The notes under the pieces: model-generated
What the model was told of the DNA's origin: nothing
Database searches by the model: none
Seen by the model: the letters and a program-made list of their open reading frames with translations, nothing else
Assembly: GCA_001013295.1 (NCBI GenBank)
Contig: LAZY01000040.1
Coordinates: 62,001 to 126,000, forward strand
Reading direction: 5' to 3'
Source of the DNA: Chryseobacterium indologenes
GTDB lineage: Bacteria; Bacteroidota; Bacteroidia; Flavobacteriales; Weeksellaceae
DNA length: 64,000 bases
Shown: piece after piece, positions 1 through 7,433 of the stretch
How positions within the stretch are numbered: position 1 is the stretch's first letter
How the letters are laid out: each line of letters starts with the position of its first letter
Position numbers and translations under genes: made by a program

Positions 1-678
1 ATCTGCATAGCTCATTTCTTTGGTAGTAGTAAATAGACCTTTTATTGTTCCGATCTGCTCAACAACAGCTTCGAGACCACCTTCAAAACTATCTCCTAAA
101 GCAACGTAAGCTTTGTCTATCTCTACAATGAAATCTTTCATCTGGCCAAGAGGTACACCCAGACGACCCGCAACTTCAGCAATTTTAAGCCTATCAAGCT
201 TAGAAGTCCTGGTGTTCATTTCATCGAAAGCGTCCCAAAGATCCTTAACCTGCTCAGTAGTCATTCCCGTCGTTTTCTCAACGTCGGTCATTGCATCGGC
301 GATTTCTAATAGATGAGTAATAACAGCCTCTGCATTACCTGTAATATCTTCAAAGAATGATGCGGCTACATTCCCAGCGAATACACCTTTGAAAGTTTCT
401 CCAAAGCCAAATAATTTATCAGCCCACTTAGTGATGGCATTTCCTGAAGTATCTACAGCTTCAGTAATCGCATTGATTTCTTTTCGGACTTCTTCAAGCC
501 TAGCTCTAGCCGTTTTTACTTCCTCAGCCTTTTTTCTCCACTCTTCAGTTCCTACAGTAAGTTTCTTAAACTCACTTTCCAGTTTCTTGGTGACTCTCGA
601 AATATTAGAAAAAGTATTCTCTACTTGTTGTCCATTAATGTATAAGACTCCAGTAGATGTAATTTTTGTTCCTGACAT
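1..678 (-). CDS. Phage tail tape-measure protein, N-terminal part
   Basis: An open frame runs from ATG at 678 to the window edge without a stop (226 residues seen). It begins MSGTKITSTGVLYINGQQVE and continues with a charged helical, probably coiled-coil stretch (SEFKKLTVGTEEWRKKAEE, ARARLEEVRKEINAI), then a Gly/Ala segment near residues 85-105 and MTDVEKTTGMTTEQVKDLWD, a pattern typical of tape-measure proteins with a TP901-like core. It sits at the end of a chain of minus-strand tail genes, as expected for a tape measure, which sets tail length and is ejected with DNA. The rest lies to the left of the window. The tape-measure call is family-level inference. Confidence 0.75.
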   Translation of the reverse strand, partial: MSGTKITSTGVLYINGQQVENTFSNISRVTKKLESEFKKLTVGTEEWRKKAEEVKTARARLEEVRKEINAITEAVDTSGNAITKWADKLFGFGETFKGVFAGNVAASFFEDITGNAEAVITHLLEIADAMTDVEKTTGMTTEQVKDLWDAFDEMNTRTSKLDRLKIAEVAGRLGVPLGQMKDFIVEIDKAYVALGDSFEGGLEAVVEQIGTIKGLFTTTKEMSYAD

Positions 679-752
679 TTTGCATTGAAATTTCCTGCAA
701 GATGTTTTTTGGCTAAATCAGGCGAAAGGACATAAAAAAAAACACTTAATAT

Positions 753-1220
753 CTAAGTGCTTGGGTTTTCAATGAGTCTTTTAACTTCGAATAATAAATT
801 TTCACACCTGATCCTGGTAACGTTTTCCATAACAAAATCAATTACTTTAGAGTCTTTTACAGCTTCATTTATGAAAGGTTTAGGCTTCATTTTCATCACA
901 TGAGACTTAAAACCATAATTTGTATTTTTCGGCTCCTGTCTTGATCTACTCCCTCCGGATCTGGTTGTGTCAACTCCATAGTTCTGAATAAAGCCGTGTC
1001 TGGCCATTCTAATCGATAAGCTCCGCATGTAATATTTTTTTTTCTGGTCATTTCTTTTAGAGGCATATCGCTTTACTGCAGCTTTAGCAGTGGCATCCTT
1101 TAGAGAAGGGTCATTTTCCTTCCGGTTCACGTGATCTTTGAAAGATGAAGTTTTTCTTCGTAGAGAACCTTCTAACATCTGTTCAGCCTTTTTTGCAACT
1201 TCTAATTCAGTGTTGTACAT
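753..1220 (-). CDS. Conserved phage protein, possible tail completion protein
   Basis: This is a 155-residue basic protein without signal peptide or membrane segment. The central stretch MRSLSIRMARHGFIQNYGVD followed by TRSGGSRSRQ resembles small Bacteroidetes phage proteins encoded beside the tape measure. Many contain a tail-completion or gp10-like fold, but no diagnostic motif is visible here. It lies 75 bp upstream of the tape-measure gene on the same strand, so a role in the tail or neck is inferred from position only. Confidence 0.6.
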   Translation of the reverse strand: MYNTELEVAKKAEQMLEGSLRRKTSSFKDHVNRKENDPSLKDATAKAAVKRYASKRNDQKKKYYMRSLSIRMARHGFIQNYGVDTTRSGGSRSRQEPKNTNYGFKSHVMKMKPKPFINEAVKDSKVIDFVMENVTRIRCENLLFEVKRLIENPST

Positions 1221-1294
1221 CTTTTTATTTCAAATAAAAAAGAAAGGTGTCCTTTAAAAAAGGACACCCACATACAAACATTTTTTTACAAATT

Positions 1295-1552
1295 TTATAT
1301 TTTTTCGTAGAGATTCCAAACGAGAAATCTACCCACTTCTACTTTCTTTTTAGTTAATATCTTTTGTGCATTTTTAAAACCTAATTCTTTCATTACCTCA
1401 AAAGTATCATGTTCACTCACCGGTTCTGACGGAATTACTCCTTTAAACCAATCTGTAATTTGAGATGTTCGCATTTGTATCAAATCACCACCTGGAGTCA
1501 TTTCGTAATACTGCAGTAGAAGATCTTTCATCACTTCTTTATAGTCCTCCAT
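1295..1552 (-). CDS. Small hypothetical tail-module protein
   Basis: An 85-residue soluble protein starting MEDYKEVMKDLLLQYYEMTP. The segment MRTSQITDWFKG then VSEHDTFEVMKELGFK could form a small helical bundle of winged-helix type, but I do not recognise the family. Its start overlaps the end of the upstream 88-residue frame by 14 nt, which suggests translational coupling inside the tail operon. Function unknown. Confidence 0.5.
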   Translation of the reverse strand: MEDYKEVMKDLLLQYYEMTPGGDLIQMRTSQITDWFKGVIPSEPVSEHDTFEVMKELGFKNAQKILTKKKVEVGRFLVWNLYEKI

Positions 1553-1805
1553 ACTTTCTATTGTATTTTTCTATCATATTACTATATGCGCTGCCTAAAT
1601 CCGGCCCGAAAGCAAAGGCTGATCTTCCAGTACTTTGAGAAGAGAAGGAGCATTTAATAATACCCGGAGAAATTACTGACGAAGAAATAGAACCTTTATT
1701 CATTTTTACAAAATTAAAATTTTGGTGGCTTGATTTTCTGTTTAAAAAAAATCTTCTTCTTTTGCCTAAAAACTTACTTTTAGAGTTTAATGTTTTGTTT
1801 CGCAT
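1539..1805 (-). CDS. Small basic hypothetical protein
   Basis: An 88-residue frame, strongly basic in the first 25 residues (KSKFLGKRRRFFLNRKS) and ending EKYNRKYGGL. It overlaps the next gene by 14 nt. The first codons (ATGCGAAACAAAACA) contain one of three copies of a GCGAAACAAAACA motif also found in the upstream intergenic region, so the start may sit within a regulatory repeat. No family recognised; it could be a short leader rather than a structural gene. Confidence 0.4.
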   Translation of the reverse strand: MRNKTLNSKSKFLGKRRRFFLNRKSSHQNFNFVKMNKGSISSSVISPGIIKCSFSSQSTGRSAFAFGPDLGSAYSNMIEKYNRKYGGL

Positions 1806-1985
1806 TTTATTTGATTTAAAGTTATCCTCTTAACCCAAAAAAATACCTTGACTTTCATGGGTGTCGCGAAACAAAACAGATCCGAGGATAAGTTAACCAC
1901 TAATTGTCAAGGCAATATTGTAATCGTAGAAAATGATTGGATAATTTAAAGACTTATCCTGATGTCTGTTTTGTTTCGCTTGACA
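1791..1985. repeat. Inverted and direct repeats between a secreted-protein gene and the tail operon
   Basis: The 13-mer TGTTTTGTTTCGC occurs at 1791-1803 and 1967-1979 and inverted at 1866-1878. The last two are parts of a longer imperfect inverted repeat, 1866-1892 against 1953-1979, with a perfect 15-bp outer arm (GCGAAACAAAACAGA) and an inner AGGATAAG match. CCTTGAC (1846-1852) and GTCAAGG (1906-1912) form a further pair. The region has no gene. Operator or transcript-structure function is possible. Confidence 0.55.
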
Positions 1986-2024
1986 AAGATATATAAAAAA
2001 AGAATAAAATCTAAAAATTATCAA

Positions 2025-2546
2025 TTATTTTTTTAATTTCTCATACAGCTCTACCGTCAATTTAATAGATTTTTTTGTCTTATCCGACATTTCAAAATCA
2101 TTCACGGCTGCACCTCCATCCAGTCTAACTTCAACTTTATCAGTATTTATTATTTCATGAAATGCTGAAATCATTTCCGGAGTACATTTTATATCTGAAG
2201 TTTCTGTAACATATCCGTTCCCCACGTAAGTTTTCGTTTCACCGGCATCATATTCCAGTTTTTTTCCATTGTAAAGGATTACAACCTTTTTAAAAAAAAT
2301 CCAATTTCCGCCGTTATACTCCATAACAACCCGCATATTTAATATACCCTCTTTTATTGATAAGTATGCATATTTAGATGTCATTGAAACCTTGGGAGTT
2401 ACAAAAGCTATATTTTTGAACTTATCATTATCAATCTTATATCCCTTTAAATCATCTTTCGATAAGTCTGACAATAATTTTGATTCAACTTGTGCGTTTA
2501 ATATTCCGGCTACCAACATCGTAGCCACAAACAAGACCTTTTTCAT
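2025..2546 (-). CDS. Secreted hypothetical protein (phage cargo gene)
   Basis: The start is placed at the ATG at 2546 because it begins a clear signal peptide (MKKVLFVATMLVAGILNAQ, cleavage expected after NAQ). The mature part is about 154 residues, beta-rich in the middle (YAYLSIKEGILNMRVVMEYN) and mentions no catalytic motif that I can see; it ends ELYEKLKK. Exported proteins are unusual inside a tail gene cluster, so this is probably a lysogen-expressed cargo gene (moron) or an addition to the virion region. The protein resembles generic secreted Chryseobacterium proteins. Function unknown. Confidence 0.6.
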   Translation of the reverse strand: MKKVLFVATMLVAGILNAQVESKLLSDLSKDDLKGYKIDNDKFKNIAFVTPKVSMTSKYAYLSIKEGILNMRVVMEYNGGNWIFFKKVVILYNGKKLEYDAGETKTYVGNGYVTETSDIKCTPEMISAFHEIINTDKVEVRLDGGAAVNDFEMSDKTKKSIKLTVELYEKLKK

Positions 2547-2648
2547 AGTATAATTTTTCGGCAATTTCCCAGTAAAGATAAATAAATAAAAAAATTAGGA
2601 TATGTGGTTTTCCGTAAAATAAAAACCAGTATTAATAATGGTTTAACA

Positions 2649-3182
2649 CTATATACAGATATTTTCTATATCTATCCAATCTTCAGGATCCACCTTCAGT
2701 AATTGCTTATTCTTAAAATTAAATAACACATCCACTCCTACTTCACCACCGGAAAGCTCTACAGGATTAATTTCTACAGAATCCTTCAGAAACGAGTTGA
2801 ACAAAAAATGATCTGGAATATTACTGTCATATCTAATCCGGCTGATTATTTTTAAAGCTAACTGCTCAGCATCGTGGATGGCAATATACTGACCTTCGAG
2901 ATCATCAGCCTTTATGTTATTAAACATGATCGCAAATCCTATCTTTCTTACTGCAACTGTATTTTGATCAGGTCCATCCAAACCCAGATCGTATTTAAAT
3001 AAGGCTAAAGTAGGGCTTTTTAAACCTTTAACTGAAGCAGTTCTGTTCGCCCATTCTCTCTGAAAAAAACCTACAAAATCGTTTATAAATTTTGCCTTGT
3101 TTGATAGGTTTTCAAAGTAATTCTTGACTTCTATATAGCTATTTTCCTTCATGTGCTTTTTGCTTGGCTTTATGGTAGACAA
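2649..3182 (-). CDS. Phage tail-module hypothetical protein
   Basis: A 177-residue frame overlapping the upstream gene by 44 nt; an internal ATG at 3152 (MKENSYIEVKNYFENL) would reduce the overlap to 14 nt and may be the true start. A conserved-looking core is ALFKYDLGLDGPDQNTVAVR followed by KIGFAIMFN, of the kind seen in Bacteroidetes phage tail proteins. There is no signal peptide. Its position after a second overlapping gene and before the tape measure is similar to tail-terminator or tail-chaperone genes, but this is positional inference. Confidence 0.6.
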   Translation of the reverse strand: MSTIKPSKKHMKENSYIEVKNYFENLSNKAKFINDFVGFFQREWANRTASVKGLKSPTLALFKYDLGLDGPDQNTVAVRKIGFAIMFNNIKADDLEGQYIAIHDAEQLALKIISRIRYDSNIPDHFLFNSFLKDSVEINPVELSGGEVGVDVLFNFKNKQLLKVDPEDWIDIENICI

Positions 3183-3912
3183 TACTTTCCGACATTACAG
3201 ACAAAAATTCATAAATACGAACGTTATTTACATCCTGTTTCTTTCCTAACGGTTGAAGTTCATCCATTGCCATTGCCAAGAGAGCTTTATCAAATGGAAC
3301 GATCTCACTATCTTTTTTCTTAAAGACCGGTTGCAACTTTTCTTCTGGTGTTTCCTCGTTTTTTGGGAAAACTATTGGAAAAGTTTTTTCAATATTTCTT
3401 CTGGTAAACATATAGGCCAAAGCAATGGCCTCCATCTGCTTTTCACAGATCTTATCTGTGATCATTGCGACATTTCTTAGATCCAGATCATCATATTGCT
3501 CTTTGAATCTGTAAAGGGTAGCAACAAGCCTTTTTAAATTCAGAAGACATCTTTCTTTATTCCACTTAAAGAAATAAGTATCGATAGTGGAAAACTGTCT
3601 TGCAGAAATATTTTCAATTTTATCAGCTGGTTTTATTAGCCCAGGAATCTCCGGAAACCGATATAGATTACTCTCATTTTTCAAATATTCTGTGTGTTTA
3701 GCTAATTCGGTAATTGGAACCTCTTTTGTTAATCGTCTAAGCTGCAATCTTGCTTTTAAATCTGGTAATTTTTGATATACTATAAGAACCATGTCAGCAT
3801 ATACAGAAGCAAAATCTTCGACTGATGTATTAAGATATAAGTGAGCAATTTCCTGAAGCTGCCAATCATTCAATTGGTTCCAGGATCTCGCTACTATAAT
3901 GTTTCCTTCCAT
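3139..3912 (-). CDS. Phage tail-module hypothetical protein
   Basis: A 257-residue, mostly helical, soluble protein starting MEGNIIVARSWNQLNDWQLQ. It contains a region of basic residues and Lys/Glu-rich linker (NEETPEEKLQPVFKKKDSE) near residues 190-215. It is the first gene of the left tail block and overlaps the next gene. Similar all-helical proteins occur upstream of the tape measure in Bacteroidetes prophages; I could not assign a family. A tail assembly chaperone role is possible but no slippery frameshift site was identified. Confidence 0.6.
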   Translation of the reverse strand: MEGNIIVARSWNQLNDWQLQEIAHLYLNTSVEDFASVYADMVLIVYQKLPDLKARLQLRRLTKEVPITELAKHTEYLKNESNLYRFPEIPGLIKPADKIENISARQFSTIDTYFFKWNKERCLLNLKRLVATLYRFKEQYDDLDLRNVAMITDKICEKQMEAIALAYMFTRRNIEKTFPIVFPKNEETPEEKLQPVFKKKDSEIVPFDKALLAMAMDELQPLGKKQDVNNVRIYEFLSVMSESIVYHKAKQKAHEGK

Positions 3913-3951
3913 TGCATTATTTTTGCTGCAAAATATCTAAACAACATTATT

Positions 3952-4179
3952 ATGAAAAGGACACTAAAACTATTTTATGAAACATCAGATCAGCAATATT
4001 ATATATTGTACCAATCACCTGGAATAGACTTACTTTTTAAAGTCGATAATATAAATCCTATGATGTTATCAAGAGTATACGAAAATGCATGGTTTAAATC
4101 AAGCCACGATAGAGCTAAAGTAATCGAAGAGATGGAAGTATTTGTGAAAACTGAAATTGAGAAACTGAATGGATATTAA
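3952..4179 (+). CDS. Small plus-strand hypothetical protein
   Basis: A 75-residue protein read from ATG at 3952 (MKRTLKLFYETSDQQYYILY); the open frame extends further upstream but that part overlaps the divergent tail gene. It is compact and slightly acidic, with a C-terminal helix (EEMEVFVKTEIEKLNGY). It is one of only two plus-strand genes in the prophage, divergent from 3912 and convergent with 4209, and ends at a bidirectional terminator. This insulated layout is typical of a cargo gene. No family recognised. Confidence 0.5.
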   Translation: MKRTLKLFYETSDQQYYILYQSPGIDLLFKVDNINPMMLSRVYENAWFKSSHDRAKVIEEMEVFVKTEIEKLNGY

Positions 4180-4208
4180 AAAAAGCACCTAAATAAGGTG
4201 CTTTTTTA
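4178..4208. terminator. Bidirectional intrinsic terminator
   Basis: A hairpin AGCACCT-aaata-AGGTGCT is flanked by A and T runs on both sides and sits exactly between the convergent genes ending at 4179 (+) and 4209 (-). Confidence 0.8.
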
Positions 4209-4850
4209 TTAAAATTCTGTTTTAATCTTATCTAAGTAGGAGTAATCTTCTTTGACTTTATCAAGCCAGCGATCTCTTCCTTCTGGTTTACTTACAAAAT
4301 CCGAATGAAATCTTTCAGTTGCAGAATAAGCAACAATGTTTTTTGCCAAATCTTTCACTAATTGTGCATTTTTTGGATCATTGTTCAAAGTTTTTAGAGC
4401 ATTATATAAAAGGCAATAACCAATATATTTTGTATTTACTAATTCCTTAGTATAATCAGCAATTAACTTTTCTTTATCCTGAGTAGGGGAGCTGTTTTGT
4501 ATTCCAAGGAGATCTTTTTTAGCAAATAAAATATAAATGATATGTTGCTTTTCAGCAGTATTCAAATCCGGACGATATAATGCATTAATTGTTTTCCAGT
4601 CAACTTTAGGATCATTCATTTTATTGCCTAAATCATTTTCAACATTGAATGCCATAAAATCCGTATGAGCATCAAGATACGGTAATTGTTCTGTGTATTC
4701 CTTTCCTGAAGGAATATCTGCTGATTTTTTTGTTATAATAGATGATTTAGCATTCCTATCATTATTTTGCTCAGATCTAGGGTTATCATCTTTAGAACAA
4801 CTTGTAAGTACAGTAGTTGCAACTACTATAGTAAAAATTATTTTTTTCAT
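4209..4850 (-). CDS. Lipoprotein, hypothetical (phage cargo)
   Basis: The ATG at 4850 is chosen over a TTG two codons upstream. A lipoprotein signal MKKIIFTIVVATTVLTSC ends in a lipobox with Cys at about residue 18, followed by SKDD, a flavobacterial surface-type start. The mature part of about 195 residues is charged and helical (EKQHIIYILFAKKDLLGIQN). It is preceded by a small Cys-containing secreted protein gene (4878-5129), with 27 bp between them, so the two are likely co-transcribed. No domain recognised. It may act at the cell envelope of the lysogen. Confidence 0.65.
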   Translation of the reverse strand: MKKIIFTIVVATTVLTSCSKDDNPRSEQNNDRNAKSSIITKKSADIPSGKEYTEQLPYLDAHTDFMAFNVENDLGNKMNDPKVDWKTINALYRPDLNTAEKQHIIYILFAKKDLLGIQNSSPTQDKEKLIADYTKELVNTKYIGYCLLYNALKTLNNDPKNAQLVKDLAKNIVAYSATERFHSDFVSKPEGRDRWLDKVKEDYSYLDKIKTEF

Positions 4851-4877
4851 ATTCAATTATTTTGGTATTATTTTTTT

Positions 4878-5129
4878 CTAACAACCAACCGACATACCAG
4901 GCTCCCAGCCGTTAACAACTCCTTGCTCAAATACATAATCTGGGGTAGCATATGCATAATGAACGGTTGTTCCTCGAGGAGGGGTTCCACTACATGCTGT
5001 ACCATTTGGAACATTCCATCCCATTCCAACACCGTAGCCGCCTGCGGATACATAACAACTAGATGTACATACTCTAGCTTCAACAGCTACAACAGCTATA
5101 ACAGCTATAAAAGTCATGATTTTTTTCAT
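4878..5129 (-). CDS. Small secreted Gly/Cys-containing peptide
   Basis: An 83-residue precursor. Residues 1-18 (MKKIMTFIAVIAVVAVEA) form a signal peptide. The mature peptide of about 65 residues starts RVCTSSCYVSAGGYGVGMGW, contains four cysteines including the C-terminal residue, and is rich in Gly, aromatic and Pro residues, which suggests a disulphide-stabilised extracytoplasmic peptide. The downstream neighbour is a lipoprotein gene. An effector/immunity or surface-modifying pair is conceivable but nothing in the sequence proves it. Confidence 0.6.
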   Translation of the reverse strand: MKKIMTFIAVIAVVAVEARVCTSSCYVSAGGYGVGMGWNVPNGTACSGTPPRGTTVHYAYATPDYVFEQGVVNGWEPGMSVGC

Positions 5130-5262
5130 AATATGTTTTTTTTAAGTTAGTATTTAATTTATTTGAAAACAATTATATAATCTGATACAAGTATAGTAAT
5201 ATTTTTTAAATCACAATTACGGGAATCCGTATTTACTATAAATATTTTAATGCTTTACAATT

Positions 5263-5472
5263 TTAGAGCAATTTTAATTTAATAATCTCTAAGTTTAAAT
5301 TATCAATAAATTGACAAAGTTTTTCAAAGTCTTTCTCTGTAAATTTATTCCGTTCTATCAATTTTATTTTTTTGTCCGCTGTTTGCTGAGAAACTTCTAA
5401 TACATTTCCTAATTGCCTTGAGTTATATCCTAGTATTGTAACAAGATGAATACATTTTTCCTGAATAGTCAT
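5263..5472 (-). CDS. Small helix-turn-helix protein
   Basis: A 69-residue protein. Residues 15-40 (LGYNSRQLGNVLEVSQQTAD then KKIKLIERNKF) have the spacing of a helix-turn-helix of Cro/XRE type. It is encoded just upstream of the secreted peptide and lipoprotein genes (134-bp gap), and could regulate them. Its own 5' side is a 39-bp gap to a terminator. DNA binding is inferred from the motif; the target is unknown. Confidence 0.55.
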   Translation of the reverse strand: MTIQEKCIHLVTILGYNSRQLGNVLEVSQQTADKKIKLIERNKFTEKDFEKLCQFIDNLNLEIIKLKLL

Positions 5473-5530
5473 TTTTTGTGTAATTTTACAACAGTTTTAG
5501 TTGTTGACAAAAATAACTGAAATTAATTTG

Positions 5531-5561
5531 ACAAAAAGGCCCTCATTTGAGGGCTTTTTTT
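5531..5561 (-). terminator. Intrinsic terminator
   Basis: GCCCTCA-TTT-GAGGGC hairpin bordered by A5 and T7; it follows the 86-residue gene that ends at 5560 on the minus strand. Confidence 0.65.
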
Positions 5562-5820
5562 ACTTAAAAAAATTGAATATTTTCTGCAAGAAACTTTCTT
5601 TTATTTCTTTTACATCATGCCAATTTTCTCTATGTTCTAAAATTCTGGTTTCATTGGCTTCCAACATTTTGATTATTTTTCTTAACTGTTCTTCATTATT
5701 GCATTCTGCTATTGGGGAGTAAACTTCTTCTCTTGGTATTTCATAAGCGACATCACAAAATCTTAGATAAGCTCTTAATGCAATTACTTTTACTTCTAAA
5801 ACATTTTTTTCTGGTTTCAT
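5560..5820 (-). CDS. Small hypothetical protein
   Basis: An 86-residue soluble helical protein (MKPEKNVLEVKVIALRAYLR at the N-terminus; QLRKIIKMLEANETRILEHR in the middle). It sits between two terminators, so it is probably transcribed alone. The C-terminus ends LQKIFNFFK. No family recognised and no signal or membrane segment. Confidence 0.5.
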   Translation of the reverse strand: MKPEKNVLEVKVIALRAYLRFCDVAYEIPREEVYSPIAECNNEEQLRKIIKMLEANETRILEHRENWHDVKEIKESFLQKIFNFFK

Positions 5821-5930
5821 TTTTAAAATTTTAATTGTTTAACTTTTAATTAATTTGACGTTGTAAATATAAAACTTTTTTCTTTTGCAGTGTAATATTT
5901 ACGCTGCTTTTTAAGAATTTTCGTAATTAA

Positions 5931-5961
5931 AAAAGCTCTGGAAAAATCCAGAGCTTTTTTT
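5931..5961 (-). terminator. Intrinsic terminator after the lysis cassette
   Basis: Stem GCTCTGGA/TCCAGAGC (5935-5942, 5947-5954) with flanking A and T runs, located at the stop codon of the endolysin gene. Confidence 0.75.
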
Positions 5962-6430
5962 AAAATCTATCCCACTGAAAGTGCATCCAGTCATAGTTCT
6001 TTTCCTTCCCAAGGCTAATAAAGCCATGTTTATAAAATACATCAATCATCAATTTATATTCCGGACGGGCGAACCTTGCCGTCCTGGCGGTTTCTTTTAG
6101 TCTGTTTCTATCCGGATCCAAATCAATGGCTAATCCAAAAGCGTGAACAGAAAGACTTGATCCGCCTCTCATTTGTCGGTAATTAAAACATCCACCAAAT
6201 AGGTCAATGCCTAACTCTCTTATCTTTGGATATCCGTAAATCTTCAAAAGATCATTAAAAACAGCTTTTAATGGTTCTGCTATATCCTTATGACAAGTCA
6301 TCTTTTTTACGCTTGTTTTGGAATCCCAGGCGATCCGTAAAGGAAACGGAAGATCAATTGTCGTTAAGTAACCTGCACCGGTTGGATTTGGAGTCCCGTA
6401 TTTTTGAATGTATTGTGAAATTGTTTTCAT
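5960..6430 (-). CDS. M15-type peptidase endolysin
   Basis: A 156-residue protein with the zinc-peptidase signature of the M15 (VanY-like) family: SLSVHAFGLAIDLD around residues 93-104 (His96 and Asp103 as expected zinc ligands) and DWMHFQ near residue 150 (His150). M15 endolysins cleave peptide cross-links in peptidoglycan. There is no signal peptide, so release should depend on the neighbouring holin. It overlaps the spanin gene by 4 nt (ATGA) and completes a holin-spanin-endolysin lysis cassette. The assignment is supported by both the motifs and the context. Confidence 0.88.
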   Translation of the reverse strand: MKTISQYIQKYGTPNPTGAGYLTTIDLPFPLRIAWDSKTSVKKMTCHKDIAEPLKAVFNDLLKIYGYPKIRELGIDLFGGCFNYRQMRGGSSLSVHAFGLAIDLDPDRNRLKETARTARFARPEYKLMIDVFYKHGFISLGKEKNYDWMHFQWDRF

Positions 6431-6960
6431 CTTTTTTTACTTAATCGTTCCCAAACATCTAATTGCCAAGTACTTATTTTAAATTTATTCCATACAAACT
6501 TTAAAAATACATTTCCTATAAAACCAATTAGAATAAAAATCCAAAACGGATAAGCATCCCGTTCGATTTTTAAATTTTTAGATTTTGTGACGGTTTTATA
6601 GGTTGTATGTGTTTTATATTGCGTTTTTGTCTGATAAGTAATGTGATCTAAATACCTATAATGAAATTCAGTATTCTCTTTTTTTTCAGTAAACTCAACT
6701 CCTGCAGAACCGGAAAAAAAAAAGCCTCCATATCTAAGCTCATAAGGTTGGCCATCAGAGCTTATTTTTAATCCTTTCTCAGAAAAAAGCTTAGTAAAAT
6801 CTATTGTGGATTGCGTTTTACTATTTAAAGATTCTGTTTTCTGCAGATCAACATTTTTTTCTGCATTAATTTCGCTTATTTGCTTCTCAAGTTCTTTCTT
6901 CCTGGAACCACAGCTGATTAGTAAAACACTAATCAGCATTATCATTACCGCTTTTATCAT
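6427..6960 (-). CDS. Candidate unimolecular spanin (lipoprotein plus C-terminal membrane anchor)
   Basis: A 177-residue protein. Residues 1-17 are a lipoprotein signal (ISVLLISC lipobox, Cys17, then GSR). A charged coiled-coil-like segment follows (KKELEKQISEINAEKNVDLQ), then a linker rich in Tyr/Thr/Lys (YQTKTQYKTHTTYKTVTKSK), and one strong transmembrane segment at about residues 138-156 (PFWIFILIGFIGNVFLKFVW) with a 20-residue basic tail. Outer-membrane lipid anchor plus C-terminal inner-membrane anchor is the topology of u-spanins such as phage T1 gp11, which fuse the two membranes at the end of lysis. It overlaps holin and endolysin genes. Spanin function is inferred from topology and context. 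Confidence 0.65.
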   Translation of the reverse strand: MIKAVMIMLISVLLISCGSRKKELEKQISEINAEKNVDLQKTESLNSKTQSTIDFTKLFSEKGLKISSDGQPYELRYGGFFFSGSAGVEFTEKKENTEFHYRYLDHITYQTKTQYKTHTTYKTVTKSKNLKIERDAYPFWIFILIGFIGNVFLKFVWNKFKISTWQLDVWERLSKKR

Positions 6961-7429
6961 TTTTAGCTGTATTTATTAAGTTAATAATTGATTCTTTATT
7001 ATCGATCAAGTCAAATATTCCATTGATAACCTCCTGACGGGAGCGATCTGTTTTTCTTCTTAATTTTTGATCTGCTTTTTCTCTTACTGATTTGGCCTCG
7101 GTAAGAACCAATCCAGCTGCACATAAAATGGAAAATAATGGAGCTACTTTCAATATATATGAGATATCCAAAGAGATTGACACCGGCAGGAACAGTGCAT
7201 CAAACAATAATGCAAAAGTCATTAGAGAATAGTAGAAAACTGATTTCTGAATACTTCTCCTAAAACCTTCAGAAGTAGTGTGTTCACCGATTGACTTCGA
7301 TTTTTGTACTCCAAAATAAAGATCAATTAACATTGCAATTAGCACGCAAAGCCAGGCACCACATACCATAAAGAGCTTTGCTAGGATGATCTTAAATGCT
7401 GTTTCGTCAAATCCTATAAATTCTATCAT
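6929..7429 (-). CDS. Phage holin family protein
   Basis: A 166-residue membrane protein. Hydrophobic segments lie at about residues 14-37 (ILAKLFMVCGAWLCVLIAML), 66-82 and 90-108, followed by a charged cytoplasmic tail (KADQKLRRKTDRSR). The loop DLYFGVQKSKSIGEHTTSEG with FRRSIQK is typical of the Bacteroidetes phage holin family (holin-4-like). Holins form the inner-membrane lesion that starts lysis. The gene overlaps the spanin gene by 32 nt and follows the tail-fibre-like gene with a 4-bp gap. Confidence 0.82.
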   Translation of the reverse strand: MIEFIGFDETAFKIILAKLFMVCGAWLCVLIAMLIDLYFGVQKSKSIGEHTTSEGFRRSIQKSVFYYSLMTFALLFDALFLPVSISLDISYILKVAPLFSILCAAGLVLTEAKSVREKADQKLRRKTDRSRQEVINGIFDLIDNKESIINLINTAKNDKSGNDNAD

Positions 7430-7433
7430 ATTT

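Noticed and set aside
3139..3182. Programmed frameshift between the two overlapping tail genes
   Set aside because: The overlap has no clear slippery heptamer such as AAAAAAG in the required frame; ordinary overlapping genes explain it.
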